From assembly GCA_025531455.1 (NCBI GenBank), contig JAMYHL010000168.1, positions 1 to 19,378 of the forward strand: DNA of 19,378 nt, in the 5' to 3' direction. Positions within the stretch are counted from its first letter, which is position 1. The number at the start of each line of letters is the position of its first letter. Of the stretch, positions 8,500 to 17,877 are shown in pieces. The DNA comes from Apiotrichum sp. Y4204 (lineage: Eukaryota; Basidiomycota; Tremellomycetes; Trichosporonales; Trichosporonaceae). The position numbers were made by a program, and so were the translations under genes. Below the pieces are notes generated by a model. That model had not been told where the DNA came from. It did no database searches and worked only from the letters and a program-made list of their open reading frames with translations.

Positions 8500-8596
8500 G
8501 ATGGATGATTACCGTCCGATGTAGTGGATGAACGACTTCGTCCCAGAGAGATTTGGGCGTTAAATGTCCCTCTGGGGCTCATCATGCTCGGTAACC

Positions 8597-8627
8597 ATCG
8601 GAAGTGGAACGGTCGGCTTCCACCGAT
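8597..8627. promoter_or_regulatory. Interrupted palindrome, candidate operator 1
   Basis: GTGGAA (8604-8609) and TTCCAC (8618-8623) form perfect 6-bp arms. An outer ATCG (8597-8600) pairs with CGAT (8624-8627). CGG occurs at 8599-8601, 8610-8612 and 8614-8616, and CCG at 8623-8625. A Zn2Cys6 factor could bind such half-sites. Confidence 0.4.
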
Positions 8628-8642
8628 ATGTGGGTGTACCTT

Positions 8643-8661
8643 CGGCATTGTGACAATGCCG
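8643..8661. promoter_or_regulatory. Perfect palindrome CGG-N13-CCG, candidate operator 2
   Basis: CGGCATTGTGACAATGCCG has perfect 8-bp arms around a TGA centre, roughly midway between the two divergent starts. Inverted CGG half-sites are the classic target of Gal4-type Zn2Cys6 dimers, and such a factor is encoded at 11812-14408. Confidence 0.55.
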
Positions 8662-8686
8662 ATAGGTCACCGAGTCAAGAGATAGC

Positions 8687-8705
8687 TGCGGTCGGAGTGA
8701 CCGCA
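8687..8705. promoter_or_regulatory. Inverted repeat with CGG/CCG ends, candidate operator 3
   Basis: TGCGGTC and GACCGCA are exact 7-bp arms around GGAGT, giving CGG-N9-CCG. It is the third inverted repeat within about 110 bp of the divergent promoter. Confidence 0.5.
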
Positions 8706-8928
8706 TGCAGCGCCGTATGTAGGGGATACGCAACTCTGTCGATGATGCTCATCACGCTTACAGCCCACAATCCCGATAGTTTGTGATGGATGCCGACTTG
8801 GCATAGTACGCATTGTGCTGTGAGTGGTGACTATGGGCATCGCTCTACGAGTACTAAATTACCCCACTGCCTTGTTGACCAGCTGACTCCCAACTTACAC
8901 AACTGTTCCAAAGCAAAGCCCACGCAGA

Positions 8929-10994
8929 ATGGCTACTGCCCAAGCTGTCTCGATCACCGTCGCCAACGGCCACTACACCAAGCCGTAGGGAAACCTCCTT
9001 GGACCGTGCTCACCAGCAGTGACCACCTCGACTTCTCATGGGCGCCCCCACTTTACGAGAAACGTATCCATGAGGGTCGCCCCGTCCGCATCGTTTGCAT
9101 CGGCGCAGGGTTCTCCGGACTTTGTGCAGCTATACACTTCCAAGACCACTTGGAGAACTTTGAGCTGCAGGTGTACGAGCGCGCCGACGACGTTGGTGGT
9201 GTCTGTGAGCGTCACCGTGTAAATAACCTCTAACGACCAGGGCATCAGAACCGTTACCCAGGCGTCGCCTGCGATGTTCCCTCTCACAGCTACCAGTACT
9301 CGTTCTGCGAGAAGACGAACTGGTCAGCCTACTATGCTCCCGGAGCGGAGATTCAAGGCTACCTTGGCACCGTGGCGGACCGCTACCAGCTGCGGCAGTA
9401 CATCAAGGTTCGAGCAGTAAATGCTTATCAGCTAACAACAGTTCCAGCACACTGTTTCCAAGGCGGAATGGAACGAGGAGACTGGCAAATGGACGGTGAC
9501 CGTGACGGACAGCCTCGGTCGGTCATTCGACGACGAGTGTGACTTTGTCCTCTTTGCGACGGGTCTCCTTTCTAACCCGATTTGGCCCACCAACATTCCT
9601 GGTGAGTTATTCCGTCACTGATTGTTACTAACAACAAGGCCGTTCCGACTTCCGTGGAAAGATGGTGCACTCCGGTGACTGGAAGGCAGCGGGCCTCGAG
9701 GAGGAGCCTGGCTTCGACTGGGCTGAGAAGCGCGTGGGCGTAATCGGTGTCGGCGCGAGTGGTGTTCAAATTGTGCCAACTCTTCAGAAGAAGGCGAAGC
9801 AGGTTCTCAACTTTGGGCGTAGCAAGTGTACGTTTTGTGGTTTACAACATTCGGCTGACGTCTTAGTGTGGCTTTCCGGAGGTTGGGGATCGAAGATGCT
9901 TGAGAGGCTCCAGGAGAAGAAGGACAGGGGCACGAACTGTAAGTTAAAGAGGTGCCCGCCGCTGACTGGTAGACCACTTCACGAAGAAAGACATTGCAGC
10001 TTTCCAGAGCGACAAGGCGTACCGGTTGTTCCGCATGCAGATCGAAGAGGACCTCGGTTCGACGCACGAGCTGTCATTTAGGGTGAGCGAACTGCCTCAT
10101 GTCAGCATTAACAGACAGGGTCACCCTCTTCAACAGATCTTCGCGGAGAAGTTTGAGGAGTCCATGCGCGAGAAGACGGCGGGCAAGCCCAAGGTCGTAG
10201 AGGCACTTCTGCCAGACTTCCCCGTTGGCTGCAAGCGTCTGACCCCTGGCCCCGGCTACCTGGAGGCGCTGTGTCACGACAACTGCGACTTGATCACTGA
10301 GAAGATCGAGCGCTTCACTCCGAAGGGCATCAAGACTGTCGATGGCGAGGAGCATGAACTTGACATCATTGTCTGCGCCACTGGCTTCGACGTCTCTTTC
10401 CGACCGGCATTCCCCATTATCGGCAGGGGTGGCGTGAACCTGCAGGATGCATGGGCCAAGGAGTCTCGAACCTACCTTGGATTGTTTGCGCCTCAGCTCC
10501 CCAATGCGTGAGTCAATTTGAATGTCACAACGGCTGATTGTAGCTTCAATGTCCTCACCACTCAGTCTGCCGCCGGGTCGGGATCGCTTCTGGTTGTCCT
10601 TGAACAGCAGTGCCGCTACATCACCCAGATGATCTCAAAGTGCCAGCGTGACGGATACCGGACGTTTGCGCCCAAACAGGAGGCGGTTGACAACTTTCTG
10701 CGGTACACGGACAACTACTTCGGACGCACCGTGCTCACGACGAACTGCAAATCGTGGTACAAGAACGGCGAGACAGGCGATGCGACAATCCGCGCAATTT
10801 GGCCAGGATCCGGCTCTCATTGCTATGCGGCGCTTCTGCACCCTCGCTGGGAGGACTTTGAGTGGGAGCGGCTCCCGGAGATGGAACATTCTATGAGCTG
10901 GCTTGGTAATGGGTGTGCTACGCACATCGACGGCGCACAGGTCCACCTTGGCATGCGCCAGTTCTACAAGCCCCAGAGCCTTTGGATATACTAA
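8929..10994 (+). CDS. FAD-dependent Baeyer-Villiger-type monooxygenase
   Basis: Exons: 8929-8984, 9017-9204, 9241-9407, 9442-9601, 9639-9827, 9867-9938, 9973-10082, 10119-10507 and 10544-10994; product 593 aa; introns 32-39 nt. The FAD Rossmann motif is IGAGFSG (48-53), then GGVWHQNRYPGVACD (79-93), the typical GxWxxxxYPGxxxD motif. FRGKMVHSGDW (195-205) is the Baeyer-Villiger fingerprint FxGxxxHxxxW. The NADPH Rossmann motif is GVGASG (227-232), and CATGFD lies at about 400-405. Such enzymes insert one oxygen of O2 next to a carbonyl (ketone to ester or lactone) or oxidise N or S atoms, using NADPH. The residue after the fingerprint Trp is Lys, not the usual Pro/Asp. The start at 8929 requires a 32-nt first intron. 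Intron 3 uses an unusual GTTCGA donor. The 36-nt intron at 10083 is stop-free and in frame, so it may be retained. It is probably paired with the cupin and the nearby regulator. Confidence 0.93.
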
Positions 10995-11811
10995 GACGTC
11001 GATGGTTGTAGCTGGTTGTACAAATAAATGCATTTGCTGGTCATTGTTTGCGACGCTCGCGCGCTAGAGCGCGCTCTCATGGTGCCAGTGTGGGCACGTG
11101 TGCATGTGTTGAATTGAGCTTGCGCGCTTGCAGCACATGGTCTACATTCCAGTCAGCTGCACTTCGACTACCGCTCTGTGGAGTCGTCTGTCGATACAGA
11201 CTGACACGCTGTCTCTGAGATTCCAAGTTGAACAGGCATGATGCGTGACGTCTTGAATTAGTCTCTGTAATTCCGTTGCTGCTATCCTACATGCCGTGCA
11301 TGACACCAACGCGGACAGCGGGAGTCTGGCTGTTTCGGAGATCCAGACTACATTGGAGCGATAAGGCATTCCGGTAGTCGGAGAGCGTGATGGAGTAATC
11401 GGCTCCATCGTGCTTCCAGATATTCCCCGGGTGGAGCGTCCCGGTGGCGCCGTGTCAACTTGCTCCAACGATCATTCTGCGCAGTGGTACTTAGCCGTCG
11501 AGGATGCACGCCTGCGTTTCCAGCCATTCTGTACCACTGTCTTGGTAATTGATAGTAGCTCTTCGCCATGCCAGACCTCAAGACTTCGGTCACCTGAGTC
11601 GCGATCTCGGCTTTCGCCACTGGTCGGAATAGCGCTTAATAGCGACAATTCCGATGCCCACCTTATCCGTATCCGCCTATAGGACAGACCCTCATCAACC
11701 ACAAGTTCTATTCCTAAGACAATCCCGGCAGGCAAGTTCACACTCGCATACATACACATCATCTCCGCATACAGGGACGGAAGAAAAGCGTAATCCGAGG
11801 ACGACCTTGAC
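10995..11811. other. Spacer between monooxygenase and Zn2Cys6 regulator
   Basis: About 820 bp. An AATAAA at 11023-11028 is a plausible poly(A) signal for the monooxygenase, followed by a GC-rich hairpin at 11059-11074 (GCGCGCT/AGCGCGC around AG). Minus-strand frames at 11142-11468, 11348-11620 and 11472-11837 are open but show no recognisable domain, and the last overlaps the regulator's start. I see no gene here; the right half should be the regulator's promoter. Confidence 0.5.
11023..11028 (+). terminator. Poly(A) signal AATAAA of the monooxygenase gene
   Basis: AATAAA lies 29 nt after the stop codon at 10992-10994, at the expected position. A GC-rich inverted repeat follows at 11059-11074. 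Confidence 0.5.
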
Positions 11812-14408
11812 ATGTCCGAAGACGAACCTCCGTCCAAGCGTGCTCGTGTAAGGCAGGCGTGTCAAGCATGTCGCGACGCCAAACTCCGATGTGACCTTGG
11901 TGATCCGGGCAAGCCGAAAGACCCGCCATGTCAGCGCTGCTCGCGATCGGGACGAGACTGCAAGTTCGTTGGCAGCCATCTCCACCACAAGCCGCGCAAG
12001 ATGACCCACCGGAAGTCGAGCGTTCATGATGAGAGACCTGTGTTGTGCGTTCAGCTCTTACACCGAGATCGCCCTTTAACGACAGTAGCACATCATCCGG
12101 TCCCTCCGCGACTTCGCCAACAGCGCCATCACAAGGGAACTCGGTACTAGCCCTCACTACGCCTCCCCAACCGCCCCACGCCGACGGAGTAACCACCCGA
12201 AGTCCTTATCGCGGTGGCATCTCCTTAACGGGATCTCTTGAGACACCGGCAGACGCGCTTCGGATCCTCTGTGCTGCGGCCGATGAGACGGAGGCTACAT
12301 CAGACGAGTCGACAGACTATGCTGGTCCGCAAGATACCAAGGTGTGGAATCGATGGGGACCAGTACGGGACGGACTATTGACCACGGAAGAGGCAGGATC
12401 CCTACTCAACTTGTATGTTTTGCACGCGAGCAATGGCTCACCAGCAACAGCTATGCGCGCCATCTTGGACCCATGCACAGCGTGGTACCTGCATTTCTGT
12501 TCCAACCCGAGAACTTTACAATTCTCCTGAACGAGCCGATTCTCTTGACAGCAATATGCCTTGCTGCGGCTCGCTTTCACGATCTAGGGGCGTCATTTGA
12601 TGTCGCTGAGCCTTCGCGATCAAAGGTCATTCAATCCAAGCTCGTGACCTGGCTGTTATCTAGGTTGGGGTATCTAACCATGGGAGAGTGCGTACTATCT
12701 GGATCTTCAATTGACCGCAGTCCTACATTCCGAACCATCGGCACGGTCGAGGCGCTCTTGGTGTTGTCGGAGTGGCCGCCGCGCGCCTTGCTCCTCAAGG
12801 ACCCCGCCAGCCAAGCTGCCGCCACGGCAACTCTGTCGAGTGCATGCAAACTGTTCGATGACCTCGCATGGACTCTGACCGGTTTGGTGCGTATTCTGAT
12901 GGGATAGACGCTCATTCATCAGGCCCTTCGCATTGCCCAAGAGCTCTCATTACACGATCACGACACATATACCTCTTCGAGTACCAATGTACCGATCGCG
13001 ACTACACAGCGCAGGATCGACGCATGGATCAGTGAGTACACACGTACAGTAGTACCATGTTGACAACAGATTGCCTATCAGCTGATCGACAGTAGGTTGA
13101 AACCCCGTCTTGAGCTAAGTAAAGTGTGTCTGTGAGGTTGGGACGGGTGTCATTGGTTCAAGGTGAGCCCACAAACAGTCGACAACGCTGATGTTCAGCC
13201 AGTGAGCAGCTCACCACTGACTAACCGGTGCTGATTGCAGAAATGTCCACGAACTGGTGGGAAAGCCTCAGTCATATCATCTTTGTGCCTCTCAGCGACA
13301 GTGTTTTGCGCCATGTGTCCAACCCGGTGTGGAGAGATACGCAGGCTATTTCAGAGCTTACCCATGTGAGTCCCCCATGACTTTCAGCAGCTGACCAAAG
13401 TTGATTGGAGTCTTACAGGAGCTGTTGTACGCAACGCCTGAGCTCACAGCCGACCTCATCCGAACGAGACGTTTTGAGCCTTTGTTGCACAGACTCAAAC
13501 CCGAGCTCGACAGCCTTCAGCAGTGGATCAATCCAGAGACGATCGACTATAATGTGCTCGAAGAGTCCTTCCCAGGCATGGAATCGGTTGAAATCCGGGA
13601 AATACTCATGCGCGTGGAGATTAACTACGTTCGGTATGCGGGGTGTCGTCCAGCGTCACTGACTGTAGTCTCTACGCCAATGCCATCAGCATGCGCGCCG
13701 CGCACGCGAGATTGTCCCACCGCCTCATTGTAAGTGCCTGTCAAACAAGTCTGACTCCAGGAATCCCATAGGGACAGGCCTTTCCTGGACGGGCAGGTAC
13801 TTCGCTGGGCTGAGGCTCCATTCCTGTTGGAGGTGGTGCATGCGGCAGTTTCATTAATGGCATGCGGAGTTGCCCTTCAGAAACGCAAAGTTTTGCGGTA
13901 CTGTCCAGGGCGGACGTTCTTACGCATGGTAAGTGTGTCACACATGGCTACCGTTGACCTCCAGATGTTTGCCAGCGTCTTTTTGATGAAGGTGAGTATA
14001 GGACTCGGACAGTCGTCCTGACACCAGGCCATGGCGTTTGGGGCGGTCATCCAGCCAGAGACAGACGTTGTCAACTTGCAATACTCGTTGATCGACGCTT
14101 TCCGACAGGCCGCCGTCGACGATGACCACATTGCGATGCAACTTGCCTCGCTTCTTTCACGCCTATTCCCACCAAAGCCGACAGGTATGGAAGAGTCATC
14201 GCAAATGAACAGCGACCCGGATCCCCTCGCATTGCTCAACTTCGATATCGCTGGCGTCGACATGACAAACTTCGACATGAACTCCGATCCGAACAACAAT
14301 GCTCTGGGGTTCAATCCGAATGGTCTTGTCTCCTTCATCGAAGCCATGCTAGATTCAGCAGGCCTGGACGGCGGATTTGACCAAGTCCAGCCTGAAACAC
14401 ACCCTTGA
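11812..14408 (+). CDS. Zn2Cys6 (Gal4-type) fungal transcription factor
   Basis: Exons: 11812-12044, 12086-12412, 12445-12886, 12923-13031, 13070-13091, 13125-13162, 13241-13365, 13419-13633, 13669-13729, 13761-13928, 13965-13991 and 14028-14408; product 715 aa. The binuclear zinc cluster is C17-x2-C20-x6-C27-x12-C40-x2-C43-x6-C50, preceded by a basic SKRARVRQ stretch. A Ser/Thr/Pro-rich linker follows. The middle homology region (Fungal_trans type) reads ILLNEPILLTAICLAAARF, then ALRIAQELSLH, then WINCLSADRHVSVRLGRVSL, which only appears after splicing through exons of 22 and 38 nt. The C-terminus is acidic (DPDPLALLNFDIAG, FIEAMLDSAGLDGG), a likely activation domain. Nuclear DNA-binding activator or repressor. 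Its position beside the monooxygenase suggests it regulates that gene and the cupin. The 12045 donor (GTGCGT) and the 13163-13240 intron are the least certain joins. Confidence 0.9.
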
Positions 14409-14601
14409 TGGCGTAGCGTTGTGTATGTTTCTTTTGCATCTTACATAGCTGTATGTATAGAGTTAATGAACGCCGGGTTCGCCGGACGCGCCTTGCCTCG
14501 GGTAGCCGTTGTTGGTCGTGGGATAGCCGCGATGGACGCATGAGATACATTTGGGGGCTACAAGTGTGCGTTGTTTGCAGTAGTGTACTACAACATACGG
14601 T
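14409..14601. other. Convergent intergenic spacer
   Basis: 193 bp between the tail-to-tail ends of the regulator (+) and the ferric reductase (-). It must carry both 3' ends. No AATAAA is evident on either strand. Confidence 0.4.
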
Positions 14602-16469
14602 TCAAAAGGCAAAGCTGCCACTGTGAAAACTGATCTCCGCCTTCGCTTTGGGCGCGATAAAACTAACCGCTCGACGAGTGTCAAGCGATAGAGTTGGTGG
14701 CCCACAAACCATGACAGTCAATCTGCCGCCATCCATCTGACTGGCCTCTTCCTGGATAATCGGTGTGACGAAACTGCGTCCAGAGTGAATCCGCGTGTAA
14801 TTGGAGCATGCCGCACTCAAGCCAGTTCGCAGCTGTTCAGAAAGCGTCAAGCGCCGTCTGTTGTCGTCGTCATCATCGGAAGTCTGTGATGCCCGCGAGC
14901 TGCCATAGCTGCTTTGACTGCTCCCACGAAGGCGCTCAAGCAGGGGCGAGAACTCTCCGTGCCGCTTGGGATCCCCGCAATGGAGGTGGTCCAACGGTTC
15001 GTTCGGATCGGCGGGTTCGTCGGAGGCACAAGATCTTGTTACATGAATGTCGATTCTCACTTTGAGATTGTCGTCGTCGAATGTCGCAAGAGCGTCGTCG
15101 AGGAGAGGAGCGATGGCCCGGACATGTTCAAGTCGACGAACGTTCCACACGAGACGAACAGAGCGAGCTGACTTGCGATGTGGAGCTTCAGCCATAGTCT
15201 CGAGGAAATGCGACAGACATAAGGTGACGCCCGATCCACCGGCAATGAGCACAAGCGAATCGAATGTGTTGCTCAACTGCGGCCTGCCATAAGGGCCTTC
15301 GATGTAGACCGGAAGCCGATGGACTCTCGCATCGAGAGATGCCTTCAGCCGCTGTGTGAATCCTCCATGAACACGAATGACAAACACAGCCTGATATTTT
15401 GCACCTTTCCCGGGAATGTTGGCAAACGTAAACGGATGTTGTTCCCAAGGAAGATCCGAAACACTCGGTAGACTAAGATACGCATGTGTCCCAGCGCGCC
15501 ATTTGAATGCTACGGGCACCGTGATGCGGATCACGTCGGCGTCGATGAGCTGGACCGTGGCCGTGAGGGGACCGCGGCTGCGTAAGAATGAATACCCGAT
15601 GCGAGCCAGTCCACCGAGTCGATCCAAAGACCACAGGGCCAGGGCGGGCTGGATCTATTAGCAGAGCGCCGGGATGCAGGTGAGTGCCACGCCAAACATA
15701 CCCAAACCCAGAATCGATATTCGGGCGTGTGGAACCAAGTCATGACCAGGAAAACGAGGGCCGCAGCGACATGGACGTCGCGGAAGAGCTGATGATATCG
15801 ATTCCGAAGGACGCGAAAGGAAAACAATGTGAGCGCCGAGAGACCAGTCATCGCAGGAATGGCTGTGTAGATCCGCCAAGTCCACGCGTGTTTCCCGAGG
15901 CCCCTGAGAAGCCAGCCCACAGTGTGAGCCACAGCTCCAGCAAAGCAGACACGCCCAGATGTCCTGTGTAGGTAGTTGATGTGGTCGTATGAGGCGCCAG
16001 TGAGTGCCGATAACACGTTGTTTCGACCGACGAGTCCCACAATGAGTGGAAGTTGCACCATGGCAAGCATTGCTGTCGGGTTTGCGTAGTCAAAGATGCC
16101 TCCATAGTATGAGGCAAAGATTGTCAATCCGGTAGTGGCGAGAGTGTAGCCTGAGACCAAGCTCAGTTCAACAGCGGTGACCGCAGGGAGGTAAGGCAGA
16201 CCTAAAGGGCGGACGGCAAGTATCGTCCATATGCGTGAGGTGTTGTGTGGTCGACGGCGGAACCTTGCCCGCAACGCGGTGAGGACGCGGAGCGTGACCC
16301 AGACGGCGAGGAAGGCGCCCATCATGTACCAGTAGTAGCGCATAGCGGCATGCCGCCTCTCCTTTCGCAGCCTCTTCCATGAAGGTGGCGGAGGGCGCTC
16401 TGGGAGCGGTGGGCTGTCTGATGAGAACACCGTTGACAGTCTGGCAATCGCACTGCTGTCAGGACACAT
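14602..16469 (-). CDS. Ferric-chelate (metallo)reductase, FRE family
   Basis: Two exons on the minus strand, 16469-15702 and 15654-14602, joined across a 47-nt intron with a GTATGT donor; product 606 aa, normal for the family. The membrane domain has the two heme-ligand pairs with exact spacing: H168-x13-H182 and H233-x13-H247. After the splice (FWVW/IQPALALWSLDR) come the FAD-binding HPFT (329-332), then GPYG (376-379), the NADPH-binding GGSGVT (395-400) and VCGPP (about 572-576), ending SGSFAF. A Ser/Asp-rich insert (about residues 500-525, SSYGSSRASQTSDDDDD) separates parts of the NADPH domain and is probably a cytosolic loop. The enzyme passes electrons from NADPH through FAD and two hemes to external Fe(III) or Cu(II). 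A plausible alternative start at 16499, spliced over 33 nt (16488-16456), would change only the first few residues. Confidence 0.93.
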
Positions 16470-17085
16470 TTGGCACGATGAAACCTACATGCTTAACATT
16501 GGGGGACAGGAGACGGCAGCGGAGCAAGACAGCAGTTGCAGGTTGGTGGCCGAAGGCGACGTATGAATGAACGGCGAGAGTAGGAGAACAGTTGGATGGG
16601 ACTGACGGATTCAGTGGGCGACATGTGTGAGACTTCCAGCGTGCTGTGGTTGTCCAATGCGGTCGAATCTACGTGCGAAGCGCGGCTTCGGCGGCTCGGC
16701 TGTCGAAGAGTGGGGAACACGAGGATGTGACAGAAGGAAACACGACTGCTTTGACCTCTTGTGACTGCATCGGCCGAAAGAAGTCGTTGACAACACTCGG
16801 CATTCGGCTCTGTCCCTTATCTGATATGGCCCAAACAGTGATTCGCGCGACGGCTGGGACGAGTCCGAACGGCGGTCCCGCCCGAAATTTGGTTCCGCCG
16901 CAAGGACTGCTGGCTGGCGCTGCCACTGACCTTTCGACGTCGTCTTCGCGGAGTGTCTCCCAATCGGTAGGCGCATCGTCGTTATCATTCATCTTGGAGC
17001 AAACTGCACTTGTGAACTTTGCTGCACTGTTGTCAAGGTGATGGAACTTGTCCCTAGGGTGACTGAAGAGGACAAGGTCAAGGAG
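16470..17085. other. Ferric reductase upstream region with a doubtful minus-strand frame
   Basis: About 615 bp. The part next to 16470 should be the reductase promoter (minus strand). Further right, a minus-strand frame from ATG 16992 to a stop at 16669 (107 aa) begins MNDNDDAPTDWETLREDDVE, which looks like the acidic start of a real protein, followed by a possible GTCAGT donor; the remainder is not coding-like. It may be the broken first exon of a gene whose body was displaced by the repeats beginning at 17086. Confidence 0.3.
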
Positions 17086-17801
17086 GCTGTTACGCTGACC
17101 GAGCAATGTGGGTACTTGGTGAAAACATTCACTTGCATTTTACTGGCAGTTGCTGATGTGCAATGTTGTTCTTTTGCAATTCACTGGTCCCAGAGACTGG
17201 TCTGCGGGCCACATCTTCGGTAGGAAGTTGTGTGCTTTACGATTGGAGCTGTTATGCTGACCAAGCAATGTGGTCACTTGGTGAATACATTTCACTTGCA
17301 TTTTAGCGGCAGTTGCTGATGTGGTATCTGCTTTGCTTGCAATGCACATTCAACAGGTGTTCAGGTGTGGCCAGGCCCTGCGATAGGAAGTTGTGTGCTT
17401 TACCATTGGAGCTGTTACACTGACCACGCAATGTGGTCACTTGGTGAAAACATTCGCTTGCATTTTAGCGGCAGTTGCTGAGGTGCAATGTTGTTCCTTT
17501 GCAACTCTCTGGTCCCAGTGACTGGTCTGCGGGCCACATCTTCGATAGGAAGTTGTTTGCATTACGGTTGGAGCTGTGACACAGACAGAGCAACATTGTC
17601 ACTTGGTGAATACATTTCACTTGCATTTTAGCGGCAGTTGCTGATGTGCAATATTGTTCCTTTGCAATTCACTGGTCCCAGAGACTGGTCTGCGGGCCAC
17701 ATCTCCGATAGGAAGTTGTGTGCTTTACACTTGGAGCTGTTACACTGACCAAGCAATGTGGTCACTTGGTGAAAACATTCACTTGCATTTTAGTGGCAGT
17801 T
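17086..17801. repeat. Tandem array of a 162/163-bp unit, about 4.4 copies
   Basis: Units begin (GCTGT...) at 17086, 17248, 17411, 17573 and 17736, so spacings are 162, 163, 162 and 163. The conserved core of each unit includes GTCACTTGGTGAA, CTTGCATTTTAGCGGCAGTT and GATAGGAAGTTGTGTGC. Units 1, 3 and 5 carry GAAAACATTC; units 2 and 4 carry GAATACATTTC with one extra base, so the array alternates A-B-A-B-A. Unit 2 has a divergent second half (about 17318-17390). The fifth unit stops after about 66 bp. Short frames occur inside units, but the 163-bp spacing breaks any frame across the array, so it is not coding as a whole. Confidence 0.9.
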
Positions 17802-17877
17802 TGTCAGGCGCGCGACTTGCGTCGAGGGCCGTTGCAGGATTCGATCGATGTCCTTTCGAAAACCCATCGAACCGCGC

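Larger units (their letters stand above)
8500..8928. promoter_or_regulatory. Divergent promoter between cupin and monooxygenase
   Basis: A 429-bp bidirectional promoter with no supported gene. Its centre (8597-8705) holds three inverted repeats with CGG/CCG ends, described separately. No clear TATA box was seen for either gene. Confidence 0.7.

Noticed and set aside
11142..11837. Three overlapping minus-strand frames upstream of the regulator
   Set aside because: No recognisable family and no shared splice structure; one overlaps the regulator's zinc-cluster exon on the opposite strand.
12045..12085. Frameshift between the zinc-cluster exon and the rest of the regulator
   Set aside because: A 41-nt intron with a GTGCGT donor and TTTAAC branch explains the change of frame, and the same donor sequence is used at 12887.
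14808..15171. Plus-strand frames opposite the ferric reductase
   Set aside because: The minus strand there encodes the conserved NADPH-binding domain; the plus frames have no features.
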